Origin: an uncultured Actinomycetes bacterium
Lineage (GTDB): Bacteria; Actinomycetota; Acidimicrobiia; Acidimicrobiales; Ilumatobacteraceae
Assembly (NCBI GenBank): GCA_903872155.1
Contig: CAIQJP010000146.1
Location: forward strand, 1-64,000
Reading direction: 5' to 3'
DNA length: 64,000 nucleotides
A program made the translations under genes and the position numbers. The notes under the pieces are model-generated. The model searched no databases. It saw only the letters and a program-made list of their open reading frames with translations, and was not told the DNA's origin. Every line of letters begins with the position of its first letter. The first letter of the stretch is position 1. Shown here piece by piece: positions 35,086-42,458 of the stretch.

Positions 35086-35732
35086 TTCAATCGCTCCCTG
35101 ACTAGTTCAACGATTGAATTCACGATGTCATCAATCGTTCGGTTGCTGGTGTCGACGACAACAGAGTCGGCTGATTCCTGAAGTGGACTATCAGCTCGAG
35201 TCGAATCCTTTAAATCTCTTTCGGCAATCGAGCGTTCGATCTCACCAATGTTCCCACCGGCTTCAGCGACCCGTCGTTCAGCACGTACACGGGGTGAAGC
35301 GGTGAGGTACACCTTAAGAACCGCGTCAGGAAACACGACAGTGCCAATGTCGCGACCTTCAATGACTCCCCCATTGTTGAGGTCACTCCATTCGCGTTGA
35401 CGGTCGCGCATATTTGCGCGAACGAGCGAATTGGCGGCAACAGTACTGACAGCGTTCGTGACAGCCATCGATCGAATATCCGCGGTGACATCGGATCCGT
35501 TGGCGACGACTGTGCCGTGCTCCATCACGAGGTTCATCGATTGAGCAATCGAACCTACGGCTATCTCGTCATGTGTATCTAGTCCAGAACTCAAAACCAA
35601 ACTGGTCACCGCACGAAACATCGCTCCGGTGTCGAGGTACTTCAACTTCAGCGCCGTGGCAAGAGCTTTCGCAACAGTTGACTTACCAGCTCCCGCCGGG
35701 CCATCAATTGCTACGACAACATCTTTGCTCAT
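35082..35732 (-). CDS. cmk: Cytidylate kinase
   Basis: Phosphorylates CMP/dCMP. P-loop AIDGPAGAGKSTVAKALA near residue 8, DTGAMFRAV, the NMP-binding insert, EGRDIGTVVFPDA and KVYLTASPRVRAERR are typical. 216 residues from ATG 35732; the open frame continues upstream to 36125, but that part is antisense to guaB1. It begins 7 nt after the guaB1 stop, so guaB1, cmk and plsC form one transcript linking nucleotide and lipid synthesis. Confidence 0.94.
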   Translation of the reverse strand: MSKDVVVAIDGPAGAGKSTVAKALATALKLKYLDTGAMFRAVTSLVLSSGLDTHDEIAVGSIAQSMNLVMEHGTVVANGSDVTADIRSMAVTNAVSTVAANSLVRANMRDRQREWSDLNNGGVIEGRDIGTVVFPDAVLKVYLTASPRVRAERRVAEAGGNIGEIERSIAERDLKDSTRADSPLQESADSVVVDTSNRTIDDIVNSIVELVRERLK

Positions 35733-35739
35733 CAGAGAT

Positions 35740-37179
35740 TTACCAGCTTGTGCCGACTGGACGGCCTTCGTCGTAACCAGCTGACCCCTGGATGCCAACG
35801 ACGGCTCGCTCACGGAATTCACTGACAGTCGCAGCACCCGCATATGTAAACGAACTGCGAACACCGGCAACGATCTGATCGATGATGTCTTCAACGCCAG
35901 GTCGTTCTGGATCGAGGTACATACGTGAAGTTGAGATGCCTTCTTCGAAGAGTTCTTTGCGTGCTCGATCAAAAAGACCTTCGCGGCGGGTGCGATTTCG
36001 CACTGCACGGTTGGACGCCATTCCAAAGTTCTCTTTGTACAAACGACCCTCAGGATCACGCATCGTGTCAGCGGCTGATTCGTATGTTCCGGCAAGCCAT
36101 GAACCAAACATGACATTGCCAGCACCAGCAGCTAATGCCAAAGCCACGTCTCGCGGATAACGCACCCCACCGTCGGCCCACACTGATCCGCCCATACGTC
36201 GGGCTTCGTCTGAACATTCAAGAACCGCTGAGAACTGTGGACGACCAACGCCAGTCATCATGCGAGTGGTGCACATGGCGCCAGGTCCAACACCAACCTT
36301 GACGATATTTGCTCCAGCGTTAATGAGATCGCGGGTACCACCCGCGGTCACAACATTGCCGGCAACAATGATTGCCTGTGGAGCAGCTTTGCGGGCCTGT
36401 TCAACGGCGGTGATCATTCGCGTTTGATGACCATGCGCGGTATCAACGACCAAAACATCAACACCCATCGCATGAAGTTGTTTGGCTTTGACTGCAGGAT
36501 CACCATTAACTCCGATTGCGACTGCAGTCAGAAACTCTTTGTTCGTATTAAGCGCTGGTGTATACAAAGTTGAACGTAAGGCTCCGCGTCGAGTCACACA
36601 ACCGATTAATCGCCCTTCCTTGTTCGTGACAGGAGCAGCCGTTAAACGTTGATTAGATAGAGCGTGAAAAATCTCTTCGAGGTCTGTGCCTTCTTGAATA
36701 CATAGCAATTCGGTGGACATCACGTTGTGCAACTGAGTAAAACGATCGTACCCACCGGCATCGGCTTCGGTGAAGATGCCGAGTGGTCGCTGTTCGTTGT
36801 CGGTCACGATGACTACACCGTGCGCTCGTTTGTGAATCAGGCTCAGTGCTTCGCCGACTGTGTCGGTTGGAGCAAGAGTAATGGGCGTCTCATAAATCGG
36901 GTGGCGTGACTTCACGAACTTCACAACTGATTCGATGACATCAAGCGGAATATCTTGCGGAAGAACGACGAGCCCACCTCGACGAGATACGGTTTCGGCC
37001 ATTCGTCGTCCAGCAACAGCTGTCATGTTGGCGACGACAAGAGGAATTGTCGTACCGATGTTGTCTGGGGTTGATAAGTCAACATCGAGACGCGACCCGA
37101 CATTGGACATGCTCGGAACCATGAAAACGTCGTTGTACGTCAAGTCGTACGGCGGTGGTGTTTCGTTTAAAAATTTCAT
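35740..37179 (-). CDS. guaB1: GuaB1-type IMP dehydrogenase-related protein, probable GMP reductase
   Basis: TIM-barrel IMPDH/GMPR family enzyme of 479 residues. A tandem CBS pair (about residues 95-210) sits within the barrel, and the catalytic Cys loop reads VGVGPGAMCTTRMMTGVG, followed by VWADGGVRYPRDVALALAAGA. Mycobacterial GuaB1, with this architecture, has been shown to be a GMP reductase rather than an IMP dehydrogenase; I assign that function by family. Its CBS pair suggests purine-nucleotide control. ATG 37179 is preferred over TTG 37185. It diverges from a hydrolase-tsaC pair. Confidence 0.9.
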   Translation of the reverse strand: MKFLNETPPPYDLTYNDVFMVPSMSNVGSRLDVDLSTPDNIGTTIPLVVANMTAVAGRRMAETVSRRGGLVVLPQDIPLDVIESVVKFVKSRHPIYETPITLAPTDTVGEALSLIHKRAHGVVIVTDNEQRPLGIFTEADAGGYDRFTQLHNVMSTELLCIQEGTDLEEIFHALSNQRLTAAPVTNKEGRLIGCVTRRGALRSTLYTPALNTNKEFLTAVAIGVNGDPAVKAKQLHAMGVDVLVVDTAHGHQTRMITAVEQARKAAPQAIIVAGNVVTAGGTRDLINAGANIVKVGVGPGAMCTTRMMTGVGRPQFSAVLECSDEARRMGGSVWADGGVRYPRDVALALAAGAGNVMFGSWLAGTYESAADTMRDPEGRLYKENFGMASNRAVRNRTRREGLFDRARKELFEEGISTSRMYLDPERPGVEDIIDQIVAGVRSSFTYAGAATVSEFRERAVVGIQGSAGYDEGRPVGTSW

Positions 37180-37233
37180 GGGCAAAAGCCAGCTCTCTGA
37201 GTGCGCGCCAATGGGCGGAATCAGGCTAGGCGG

Positions 37234-37239
37234 TATCTT
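37234..37239 (+). promoter_or_regulatory. -10 element for near-leaderless hydrolase-tsaC transcript
   Basis: TATCTT is 7 nt before ATG at 37247, leaving at most one leader base. Confidence 0.42.
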
Positions 37240-37246
37240 GACCTAC

Positions 37247-37963
37247 ATGGGGCATCTTTCGTTAACGGGAAACACCGGATCCGTACCGGTCGTCTTGGTT
37301 CATGGCTGGGGCGGGTCATTTGCGTCCACATGGCGTTCGAGTGGGTTTGCTGACCTGCTGGAAGACTCGGGTCGGCAGGTGATTGGGGTTGACTTGTTGG
37401 GCCACGGCATGGCGCCTAAACCCCATGACCCAGAGGCATATAGCGATTTGACTCAGCGAGTTCTGGACTCTCTTCCTACCGAACCTTGCGATCTGGTGGG
37501 GTTTTCGCTCGGAGCGATCACCTTGTTGCAACTGGCAATCAATCACCCAGACCGAGTGCGCAGCTTGGTGTTGGCCGGAATCGGACGCAACGTCATTGAA
37601 CGTGATGATTCTGGGTCACATGATGTGCTGGTACAGGCCTTAGAAGGAAAAGAATTTCCTGACAACAATCTTGCCCGCCTTTTCGTGCAATATGCCGAAC
37701 AACCTGGCAACGACAAGATCGCGCTCACAGCGATTATGAAGCGTGACCGTGCTCCGTACACAACTGAACAATTAGCCAGGGTGACTTGCCCTGTCCTCGT
37801 TGCCATTGGCGATCAGGACTTCGCTGGACCTGGAGACGGCTTGGTGAATTTGTTGCCAAATGCGCGTCTTGTTGTTTTGAAGAAATGTGATCATTTTGCA
37901 ACGACCGAGAATTTTGATTTCTTTGATGCTGCTTTAGGTTTCTTGGAAGCGTCTCCATCTTGA
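37247..37963 (+). CDS. Alpha/beta-hydrolase fold protein
   Basis: 238 residues. Oxyanion segment VVLVHGWGGSF near residue 16, GVDLLGHGMAPKP, and nucleophile elbow GFSLGAITLLQ (Ser). The catalytic Asp is likely in AIGDQDF and the His in KKCDHFATTENF. The open frame extends upstream to 36935, but that region is antisense to guaB1. Its stop overlaps the TTG start of tsaC (TTGA). Substrate unknown. Confidence 0.86.
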   Translation: MGHLSLTGNTGSVPVVLVHGWGGSFASTWRSSGFADLLEDSGRQVIGVDLLGHGMAPKPHDPEAYSDLTQRVLDSLPTEPCDLVGFSLGAITLLQLAINHPDRVRSLVLAGIGRNVIERDDSGSHDVLVQALEGKEFPDNNLARLFVQYAEQPGNDKIALTAIMKRDRAPYTTEQLARVTCPVLVAIGDQDFAGPGDGLVNLLPNARLVVLKKCDHFATTENFDFFDAALGFLEASPS

Positions 37964-38892
37964 GTAAGCAAGTCATTGGTACCGATCTTGACCGCGCCAT
38001 AGAAATTTTGCGCAATGGTGGTCTGGTCGGTATGCCGACTGAAACTGTTTATGGATTAGCCGCCGACGCGTCTCAGAAAAATGCAGTTGCCAAAATATTT
38101 GCGGCGAAGGGTCGACCTAGTAATCATCCACTGATTGTCCATATTGCCGCAATAGAAATAGCACGGAAGTGGAGTTCGTTATGGCCACAAACTGCTGAAT
38201 TGTTGGGAACAACATATTGGCCAGGACCATTATCGGTTGTTGTGAAGAAGGCTCCCGAAGTCCTTGAAGAGGTGACTGGTGGACATCAGACAGTGGCGCT
38301 TCGAGTTCCCGGTCATTTGATGGCGATTGAATTGCTCGCACGTTTTGGTGGCGGCCTCGCTGCACCATCGGCGAATAAGTTTGGAAAAGTCAGTCCGACG
38401 ACTGCGCAACATGTCTGGGATGACCTCGGAACAAACGTTGACTACATCCTTGACGGAGGCCCGTGCACCATTGGCCTTGAATCAACCATCGTTGATTGTT
38501 CAACAGAAACTCCGATTGTTCTTCGTCCAGGTGGGATTTCTGCAGAAGACATTCACGCCATCGTTGAACTGGGCTTTGATGATGTCGGTATTAGTCGGGC
38601 TCCTGGCATGTTGCCGGCTCACTACGCACCAAATTGTGAAGTGATCTTGCTCGACGACTTATCAGAGGCGAATCGCCTGAGCCAATCTTTCGATCCGTCA
38701 ACACTTCGAATGATTGATGCATCAATTGATCCACTTCGTTTTGCATCGTCAATGTATGCGCGACTACGGCAATGCGATGTTGATCAAATACGGAAAGTCT
38801 TGGTGATTCTTCCAAAGCCGATGGGTATTGGGCTGGCGATTCGTGATCGGCTTACTAAAGCAGCTCACGGCTCGAAAAACCAATCTCATTGA
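37960..38892 (+). CDS. tsaC: Threonylcarbamoyl-AMP synthase (Sua5/YwlC type)
   Basis: Makes threonylcarbamoyl-AMP for the t6A37 modification of ANN-decoding tRNAs. The YrdC-like domain carries GMPTETVYGLAADA (residues 25-38), KGRPSNHPLIVH and APSANKFGKVSPTTAQHV. A linker (RPGGISAEDI) leads to a C-terminal Sua5 domain (PGMLPAHYAPNCEVIL), so it is the long form, 310 residues. The start appears to be TTG at 37960, overlapping the hydrolase stop. Its 3' end overlaps the convergent J-domain gene by 38 nt. Confidence 0.92.
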   Translation: MSKQVIGTDLDRAIEILRNGGLVGMPTETVYGLAADASQKNAVAKIFAAKGRPSNHPLIVHIAAIEIARKWSSLWPQTAELLGTTYWPGPLSVVVKKAPEVLEEVTGGHQTVALRVPGHLMAIELLARFGGGLAAPSANKFGKVSPTTAQHVWDDLGTNVDYILDGGPCTIGLESTIVDCSTETPIVLRPGGISAEDIHAIVELGFDDVGISRAPGMLPAHYAPNCEVILLDDLSEANRLSQSFDPSTLRMIDASIDPLRFASSMYARLRQCDVDQIRKVLVILPKPMGIGLAIRDRLTKAAHGSKNQSH

Positions 38893-39403
38893 TTGTCGCG
38901 ACCCACAGATCGCGAATTTCTTGAGCATCTGTGTCTTTGTCGAGTATGAAACTGATTGTTGACGAACCGGCATCGGGAACAATTTCTAAACGGCACCACG
39001 TCAGTGGTGGATCTTCCAGTTGCACCTCAAGTAGGTATGGCGGTTCATCAGAGCTGATATCGCCAAGTACTCTTGCGGCGAGTAGCAATACTTCATAGGC
39101 AACCGCCGGAAGTGCGTTGATCGTAAATGATGGTCGGTCTACGGAAAACCTTGTCATGACATCGCGAGCCGTCACAACGGGTTCAGATGTCTCAGTTTGG
39201 GTTGTTGATATCAACTTTGCTGATTGTTCACTATGACTCGCGATGATCGTGTCAAACGCGAGATTGATGAGCGCCATATATTGCGGATCACCTCCACGAT
39301 CTGGGTGGAATTCGCGAGCAAGGACTCGACGCGCCGCAACGATTTCGCTGACTGACGACGAGTGAGTGACTCCAAGTAATTCGTAAAACGACTCATCGAC
39401 CAT
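38855..39403 (-). CDS. J-domain protein (DnaJ-like)
   Basis: 182 residues. An N-terminal J-domain (FYELLGVTHSSSVSEIVAARRVLAREFHPDRGGDP, with HPD near residues 33-35) would stimulate an Hsp70 ATPase. The rest (about residues 80-182) is not a zinc finger or DnaJ C-terminal domain; it has LEVQLEDPPLTWCRLEIVPDAGSS and is unrecognised, presumably a client- or target-binding region. It is third in the echA-nitroreductase-J-domain operon and has no strong ribosome site. Confidence 0.85.
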   Translation of the reverse strand: MVDESFYELLGVTHSSSVSEIVAARRVLAREFHPDRGGDPQYMALINLAFDTIIASHSEQSAKLISTTQTETSEPVVTARDVMTRFSVDRPSFTINALPAVAYEVLLLAARVLGDISSDEPPYLLEVQLEDPPLTWCRLEIVPDAGSSTISFILDKDTDAQEIRDLWVATINEIGFSSRELL

Positions 39404-39424
39404 GACGTTGAACTTTGAGCCGAT

Positions 39425-40120
39425 CTATTTCGGGCCTGCAGAAGTGAATCGAGTGCCATCGGGATCGATGGCCCACGTCGGACTACTGCCCCATTTGTTT
39501 TCAAAAACCAATTCCGAAATGGGTCGGCGGCGAACTGGTCCGTGCGATCCTTGTGGCCGACCAAGGGTGATGCACGCTGAAATCGCCACATTGTCCGGAA
39601 TGTCAAGCAGTTCACGAAGTTGAGTCTCAACACCTTGGTGCCACATCGTGAGTGCTCCACCGAAACCAAGTGAACGCGCGGCAATCAACAGATTTTGGCA
39701 CGCAGGATAAATGGATGCGCCTTCCATCGTTGATGGTTCTCGGTACCTGACGAGGCAGGCGAAAACGATGACGGGTACTTGTTCAATGTGGTCCACGTAA
39801 TGCTGCATCGCCGCCGCTTGGCGCGACTTCGCAGAATTTGGATCTTGACCACTGCCTGTTTGGTAGCCGTCGCTTTTTAACTTCGCGGCCCAGCCTTTAC
39901 GAAACGAATCTCCAAGGAGGCTTTTTACTTTGTCGGCGACTTCGCCGCGAGTGATTGCCAGGAAACGAAACGGCTGACGATTTGAACCGCTGGGAGCTCG
40001 AGAGGCGAACCACAAAATTTCATTGAGAATTTCAACGGGAATTTGTTCATCGGTGTATCGACGAATCGCTCGGGTCGTTGATAACGCTTCGATCGCAGAA
40101 ATTGGTTGCAACTGATCCAC
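39425..40120 (-). CDS. Nitroreductase-family flavoprotein
   Basis: 231 residues. FMN-site features: TTRAIRRYTDEQIP, WFASRAPSGSNRQPFRFLAI, and IYPACQNLLIAARSLGFGGALTMW, with a C-terminal GRPQGSHGPVRRRPISELV. It starts with GTG directly after the echA stop (TAAGTG). Sharing an operon with an enoyl-CoA hydratase suggests use of an acyl-CoA-linked or xenobiotic enoate substrate (inference). It is distinct from the nitroreductase at 7732-8355. Confidence 0.88.
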   Translation of the reverse strand: MDQLQPISAIEALSTTRAIRRYTDEQIPVEILNEILWFASRAPSGSNRQPFRFLAITRGEVADKVKSLLGDSFRKGWAAKLKSDGYQTGSGQDPNSAKSRQAAAMQHYVDHIEQVPVIVFACLVRYREPSTMEGASIYPACQNLLIAARSLGFGGALTMWHQGVETQLRELLDIPDNVAISACITLGRPQGSHGPVRRRPISELVFENKWGSSPTWAIDPDGTRFTSAGPK

Positions 40121-40918
40121 TTAGCGACCTTTGAAATCCGCGGGTCGCTTCTCCATAAACGAAGCGACTCCCTCCTTGAAATCTTGAGTCTTGAATAACG
40201 GGAGAAGCTGCAAGAAAACATGGTGGATGTTTTGTTCAAAGGTTTCAGTTTCTGCGGCACGCATCATGCGTTTGATGGCCCGAACAGCCAGAGGTGCATT
40301 GGCGGCAATCTCTCCAGCCAATCCATACGTACGTTCCTGCAACTGTTCGGGAGCGACTACGTGGTTGACCAAGCCCAGTTCGAGACCTTCATCGGCGGTC
40401 AAGGTTCGGCCAGTGAAGCAAATCTCCGCGGCCTTGGCGTATCCCACCATGCGGGGCAGCAACCAGGTTCCTCCGCTCTCGGGAAGAATTCCGCGCTTGG
40501 CAAACCCAGGTGCCAATTTGGCCGTTGTTGAAGCGATTCGAATATCGCAGCCAAAAGCCAGGTCGAGTCCGTACCCAGCAGCGCCGCCATTGATCGAACA
40601 GATGGTTGGCGTGTCGAGATTGTGTAATACGACCGGCGGCGCGGTACGGAGGTCGAATTCGGCACCCATGTCGCTTCCAGCGTCAAGGACCCCCAGATTT
40701 TCCTTTTTGCCCATCTGAGAAGCCAGGTCAAGCCCTGCACAGAAGGCTTTTCCGGCCCCGGTGACCACGATGCAACGAACATTACGGTCACGGTCGCCTC
40801 GCAAAAGTTGATCTGACAGTTCGTTCAACATGGCCCCTGAGATGGTGTTCATCCGTTCGGGTGCGTTCAACGTAATGGTGGCGATATGGCCGTCGACTTC
40901 GTATAAAACTTCGCTCAT
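40121..40918 (-). CDS. Enoyl-CoA hydratase/isomerase family protein
   Basis: 265-residue crotonase-fold protein. CoA/oxyanion motifs are GAGKAFCAGLDLA (residues about 55-67) and ICSINGGAAGYGLDLAFGCDIRIAS; Glu of GILPESGGTWLLPRMVG matches the second catalytic Glu of hydratases, and LGLVNHVV follows. The start at ATG 40918 fits a TATGTT box 6 nt upstream; the frame beyond it is antisense to the binding-protein gene. It is first in an operon with a nitroreductase and J-domain protein. Confidence 0.9.
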   Translation of the reverse strand: MSEVLYEVDGHIATITLNAPERMNTISGAMLNELSDQLLRGDRDRNVRCIVVTGAGKAFCAGLDLASQMGKKENLGVLDAGSDMGAEFDLRTAPPVVLHNLDTPTICSINGGAAGYGLDLAFGCDIRIASTTAKLAPGFAKRGILPESGGTWLLPRMVGYAKAAEICFTGRTLTADEGLELGLVNHVVAPEQLQERTYGLAGEIAANAPLAVRAIKRMMRAAETETFEQNIHHVFLQLLPLFKTQDFKEGVASFMEKRPADFKGR

Positions 40919-40924
40919 CAGCCA

Positions 40925-40930
40925 AACATA
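40925..40930 (-). promoter_or_regulatory. -10 element for leaderless enoyl-CoA hydratase operon
   Basis: Minus-strand TATGTT ends 6 nt before ATG at 40918, back to back with the TAACCT box of the divergent binding-protein gene. Confidence 0.48.
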
Positions 40931-40968
40931 GTCAAACCATCGTGGTTTTCGCTTATGTAACTCTCGGG

Positions 40969-40974
40969 TAACCT
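40969..40974 (+). promoter_or_regulatory. Candidate -10 element for the substrate-binding protein gene
   Basis: TAACCT, identical to the box at 25522-25527, gives a leader of about 50 nt. The leader holds a 5-bp hairpin (GGGGC-ACCC-GCCCC, 40994-41007). A -35 is not evident. Confidence 0.35.
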
Positions 40975-41017
40975 GAAATCTTCCAAACCAAACGGGGCAC
41001 CCGCCCCAGATCTCCAT

Positions 41018-41024
41018 AGGGGGA
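41018..41024 (+). promoter_or_regulatory. Strong Shine-Dalgarno site of the substrate-binding protein gene
   Basis: GGGGGAG is followed by AAAATATG, so it sits about 6 nt before ATG 41031. It contrasts with the many leaderless genes here and suggests high translation, as expected for a binding protein. Confidence 0.65.
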
Positions 41025-41030
41025 GAAAAT

Positions 41031-42341
41031 ATGCAGAAGTCACGCGCACGCCGCGTTAGTGCTCTTCTCGTCGGTTTAGCAATCGTGGGCGTTTCAGCCT
41101 GCGGCGGCGACGACGGTGGAGCTAAAGGTGGCGAACTAGAAGGAATGAAGGGCACCACGCCTAAGAGCGCCGAGATCAGCCAGGAATGGCTCGACAAGGT
41201 TTCAGCATTCTGGGAATCAGAAGGCAACACCAAGCTTGCCGACTTCAACTACGCAGCCGAGGCTTACGACGCAGTCGTGGTCATCGCTCTTGCCGTTGAA
41301 GCAGCAGGCACCGACGGTGCAGCTCATGCTGACGAAATCGTCAACGTCACTGTTGGTGGCACCAAGTGCACCACCTTTGTTGATTGCTTGGCAATCATCA
41401 AGGACGGCGGCGACCCCGACTATGACGGTATTTCCGGTCCGCTCGACTTCAACGGAAACGGAGAGCCACTCAAGGGTTCATACGCCATGTTGCAGTTCGG
41501 TGCCGACAACCGTCTTGACGATGCACTCACAACATTGATCGAAGCCGAGTCACCCGCATCAGCAATTGTTGAATTGGGCAAAACCTCTGCAACTCGCGCT
41601 GGTGATGGTCAGCTCAAGATTGGTTCACTCCTCCCCGAGACCGGTAACCTTGCCTTCCTCGGTGACCCCGAGTACGCCGGCCTCGAGTACGCAATCAATG
41701 AAATCAACGCTGCAGGTGGCGTTCTTGGCAAAGATGTGTTGTACAGCCAGGGAGACTCTGGCGACACCAGCACCGACATTGCCAGCACCTCTGCTGACCG
41801 TTTGATCAGCGAAGACGTAGACGCCATCGTTGGTGCTGCTTCATCTGGTGTGACCTTGACCGTGATCGACAAGATCACTGCCGCTGGAATCACCATGTTT
41901 AGCCCAGCAAACACCAGCCCCGCATTGAGCGATTACGCCGATGACAATTTGTATTTCCGTGACGCACCGCCGGACGGACTGCAGGGTGCAATCGTTGCTA
42001 ACCAGATTATCGAAGACGGTAACTCTTCGGTATACATCATGAACCTTGATGATGCTTACGGCAACGGCATTGGTGCTGTTGTGAAGGCTGTCCTTGAGGC
42101 CGCTGGTGTTGAAGTGCTCGGAACCAAGGCTTACGACCCGGCTGCTGCATCATTTGACGCAGAAGTTGGCGAAGTTGTTGCTGCCGATCCGGACGCCATC
42201 GTGTTGATCTCGTTCGACGAAGGTAGCCGCATCTTGCGTACCGCCGTTGAAAACGGAATCGGCCCGAAGGTCAAGATGTGGTACGGAACCGATGGCAACA
42301 TGGGTAACGCACTCGGAGAAAACTTCGACGCTGGTAAGTGA
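41031..42341 (+). CDS. ABC-transporter substrate-binding lipoprotein (branched-chain amino acid type), circularly permuted
   Basis: 436-residue periplasmic-binding-protein type I (Peripla_BP_6/LivJ-like) lipoprotein with signal peptide and lipobox VSAC (Cys24). The order of segments is wrong for the family. Residues 37-180 (LEGMKGTTPKS ... FNYAAEAYDAVVV ... DYDGISGPLDF ... AMLQFGADN) correspond to the normal C-terminal third. Residues 195-436 (LKIGSLLPETGNLAFLG ... SPANTSPAL ... YGTDGNMGN ... GENFDAGK) correspond to the normal N-terminal part. The last residue, Lys436, would be followed in a normal protein by Leu37. Length is normal overall, and signal peptide, ribosome site and terminator are intact. 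Codons look biased as in a highly expressed gene. It converges on livFGMH. Either a true circular permutation or an assembly rearrangement. Confidence 0.92.
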   Translation: MQKSRARRVSALLVGLAIVGVSACGGDDGGAKGGELEGMKGTTPKSAEISQEWLDKVSAFWESEGNTKLADFNYAAEAYDAVVVIALAVEAAGTDGAAHADEIVNVTVGGTKCTTFVDCLAIIKDGGDPDYDGISGPLDFNGNGEPLKGSYAMLQFGADNRLDDALTTLIEAESPASAIVELGKTSATRAGDGQLKIGSLLPETGNLAFLGDPEYAGLEYAINEINAAGGVLGKDVLYSQGDSGDTSTDIASTSADRLISEDVDAIVGAASSGVTLTVIDKITAAGITMFSPANTSPALSDYADDNLYFRDAPPDGLQGAIVANQIIEDGNSSVYIMNLDDAYGNGIGAVVKAVLEAAGVEVLGTKAYDPAAASFDAEVGEVVAADPDAIVLISFDEGSRILRTAVENGIGPKVKMWYGTDGNMGNALGENFDAGK

Positions 42342-42343
42342 TC

Positions 42344-42363
42344 AACTAGATCAGTCACTAGTT
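42344..42363. repeat. Inverted repeat just after the stop codon (AACTAG...CTAGTT)
   Basis: A 6-bp inverted repeat with an 8-nt spacer lies 2 bases after the TGA of the binding-protein gene. Its first arm plus one base (AACTAGA) also occurs at 41134-41140, the junction of the displaced segment. Confidence 0.55.
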
Positions 42364-42375
42364 CTTCGGAACACG

Positions 42376-42410
42376 AAAGGCCCCCGGGAAACCGGGGGCC
42401 TTTTTGTTAC
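42376..42410 (+). terminator. Rho-independent terminator of the substrate-binding protein gene
   Basis: Perfect 12-bp stem (42376-42387 with 42392-42403), GAAA loop and a U-rich tail (TTTTTGTT from 42401). It is the only strong intrinsic terminator I see in the window. In the opposite direction the tail is only three T, so it would act weakly on the livF side. Confidence 0.93.
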
Positions 42411-42458
42411 TCAAGTTTTGTGACCGAATATGTCCAGTCACCAATGGCTATTCAATAC

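Noticed and set aside
35733-36125. Upstream extension of the cmk reading frame.
   Set aside because: Lies within guaB1 in another frame, and the P-loop of Cmk is already at the N-terminus from 35732.
36935-37246. Upstream extension of the hydrolase reading frame (37247-37963).
   Set aside because: It is antisense to guaB1 and lacks hydrolase sequence; the fold starts after ATG 37247, which also has a -10 box at 7 nt.
40919-41248. Upstream extension of the enoyl-CoA hydratase frame into the binding-protein gene.
   Set aside because: Opposite-strand shadow of the signal-peptide region; low-complexity Ser/Pro-rich translation.
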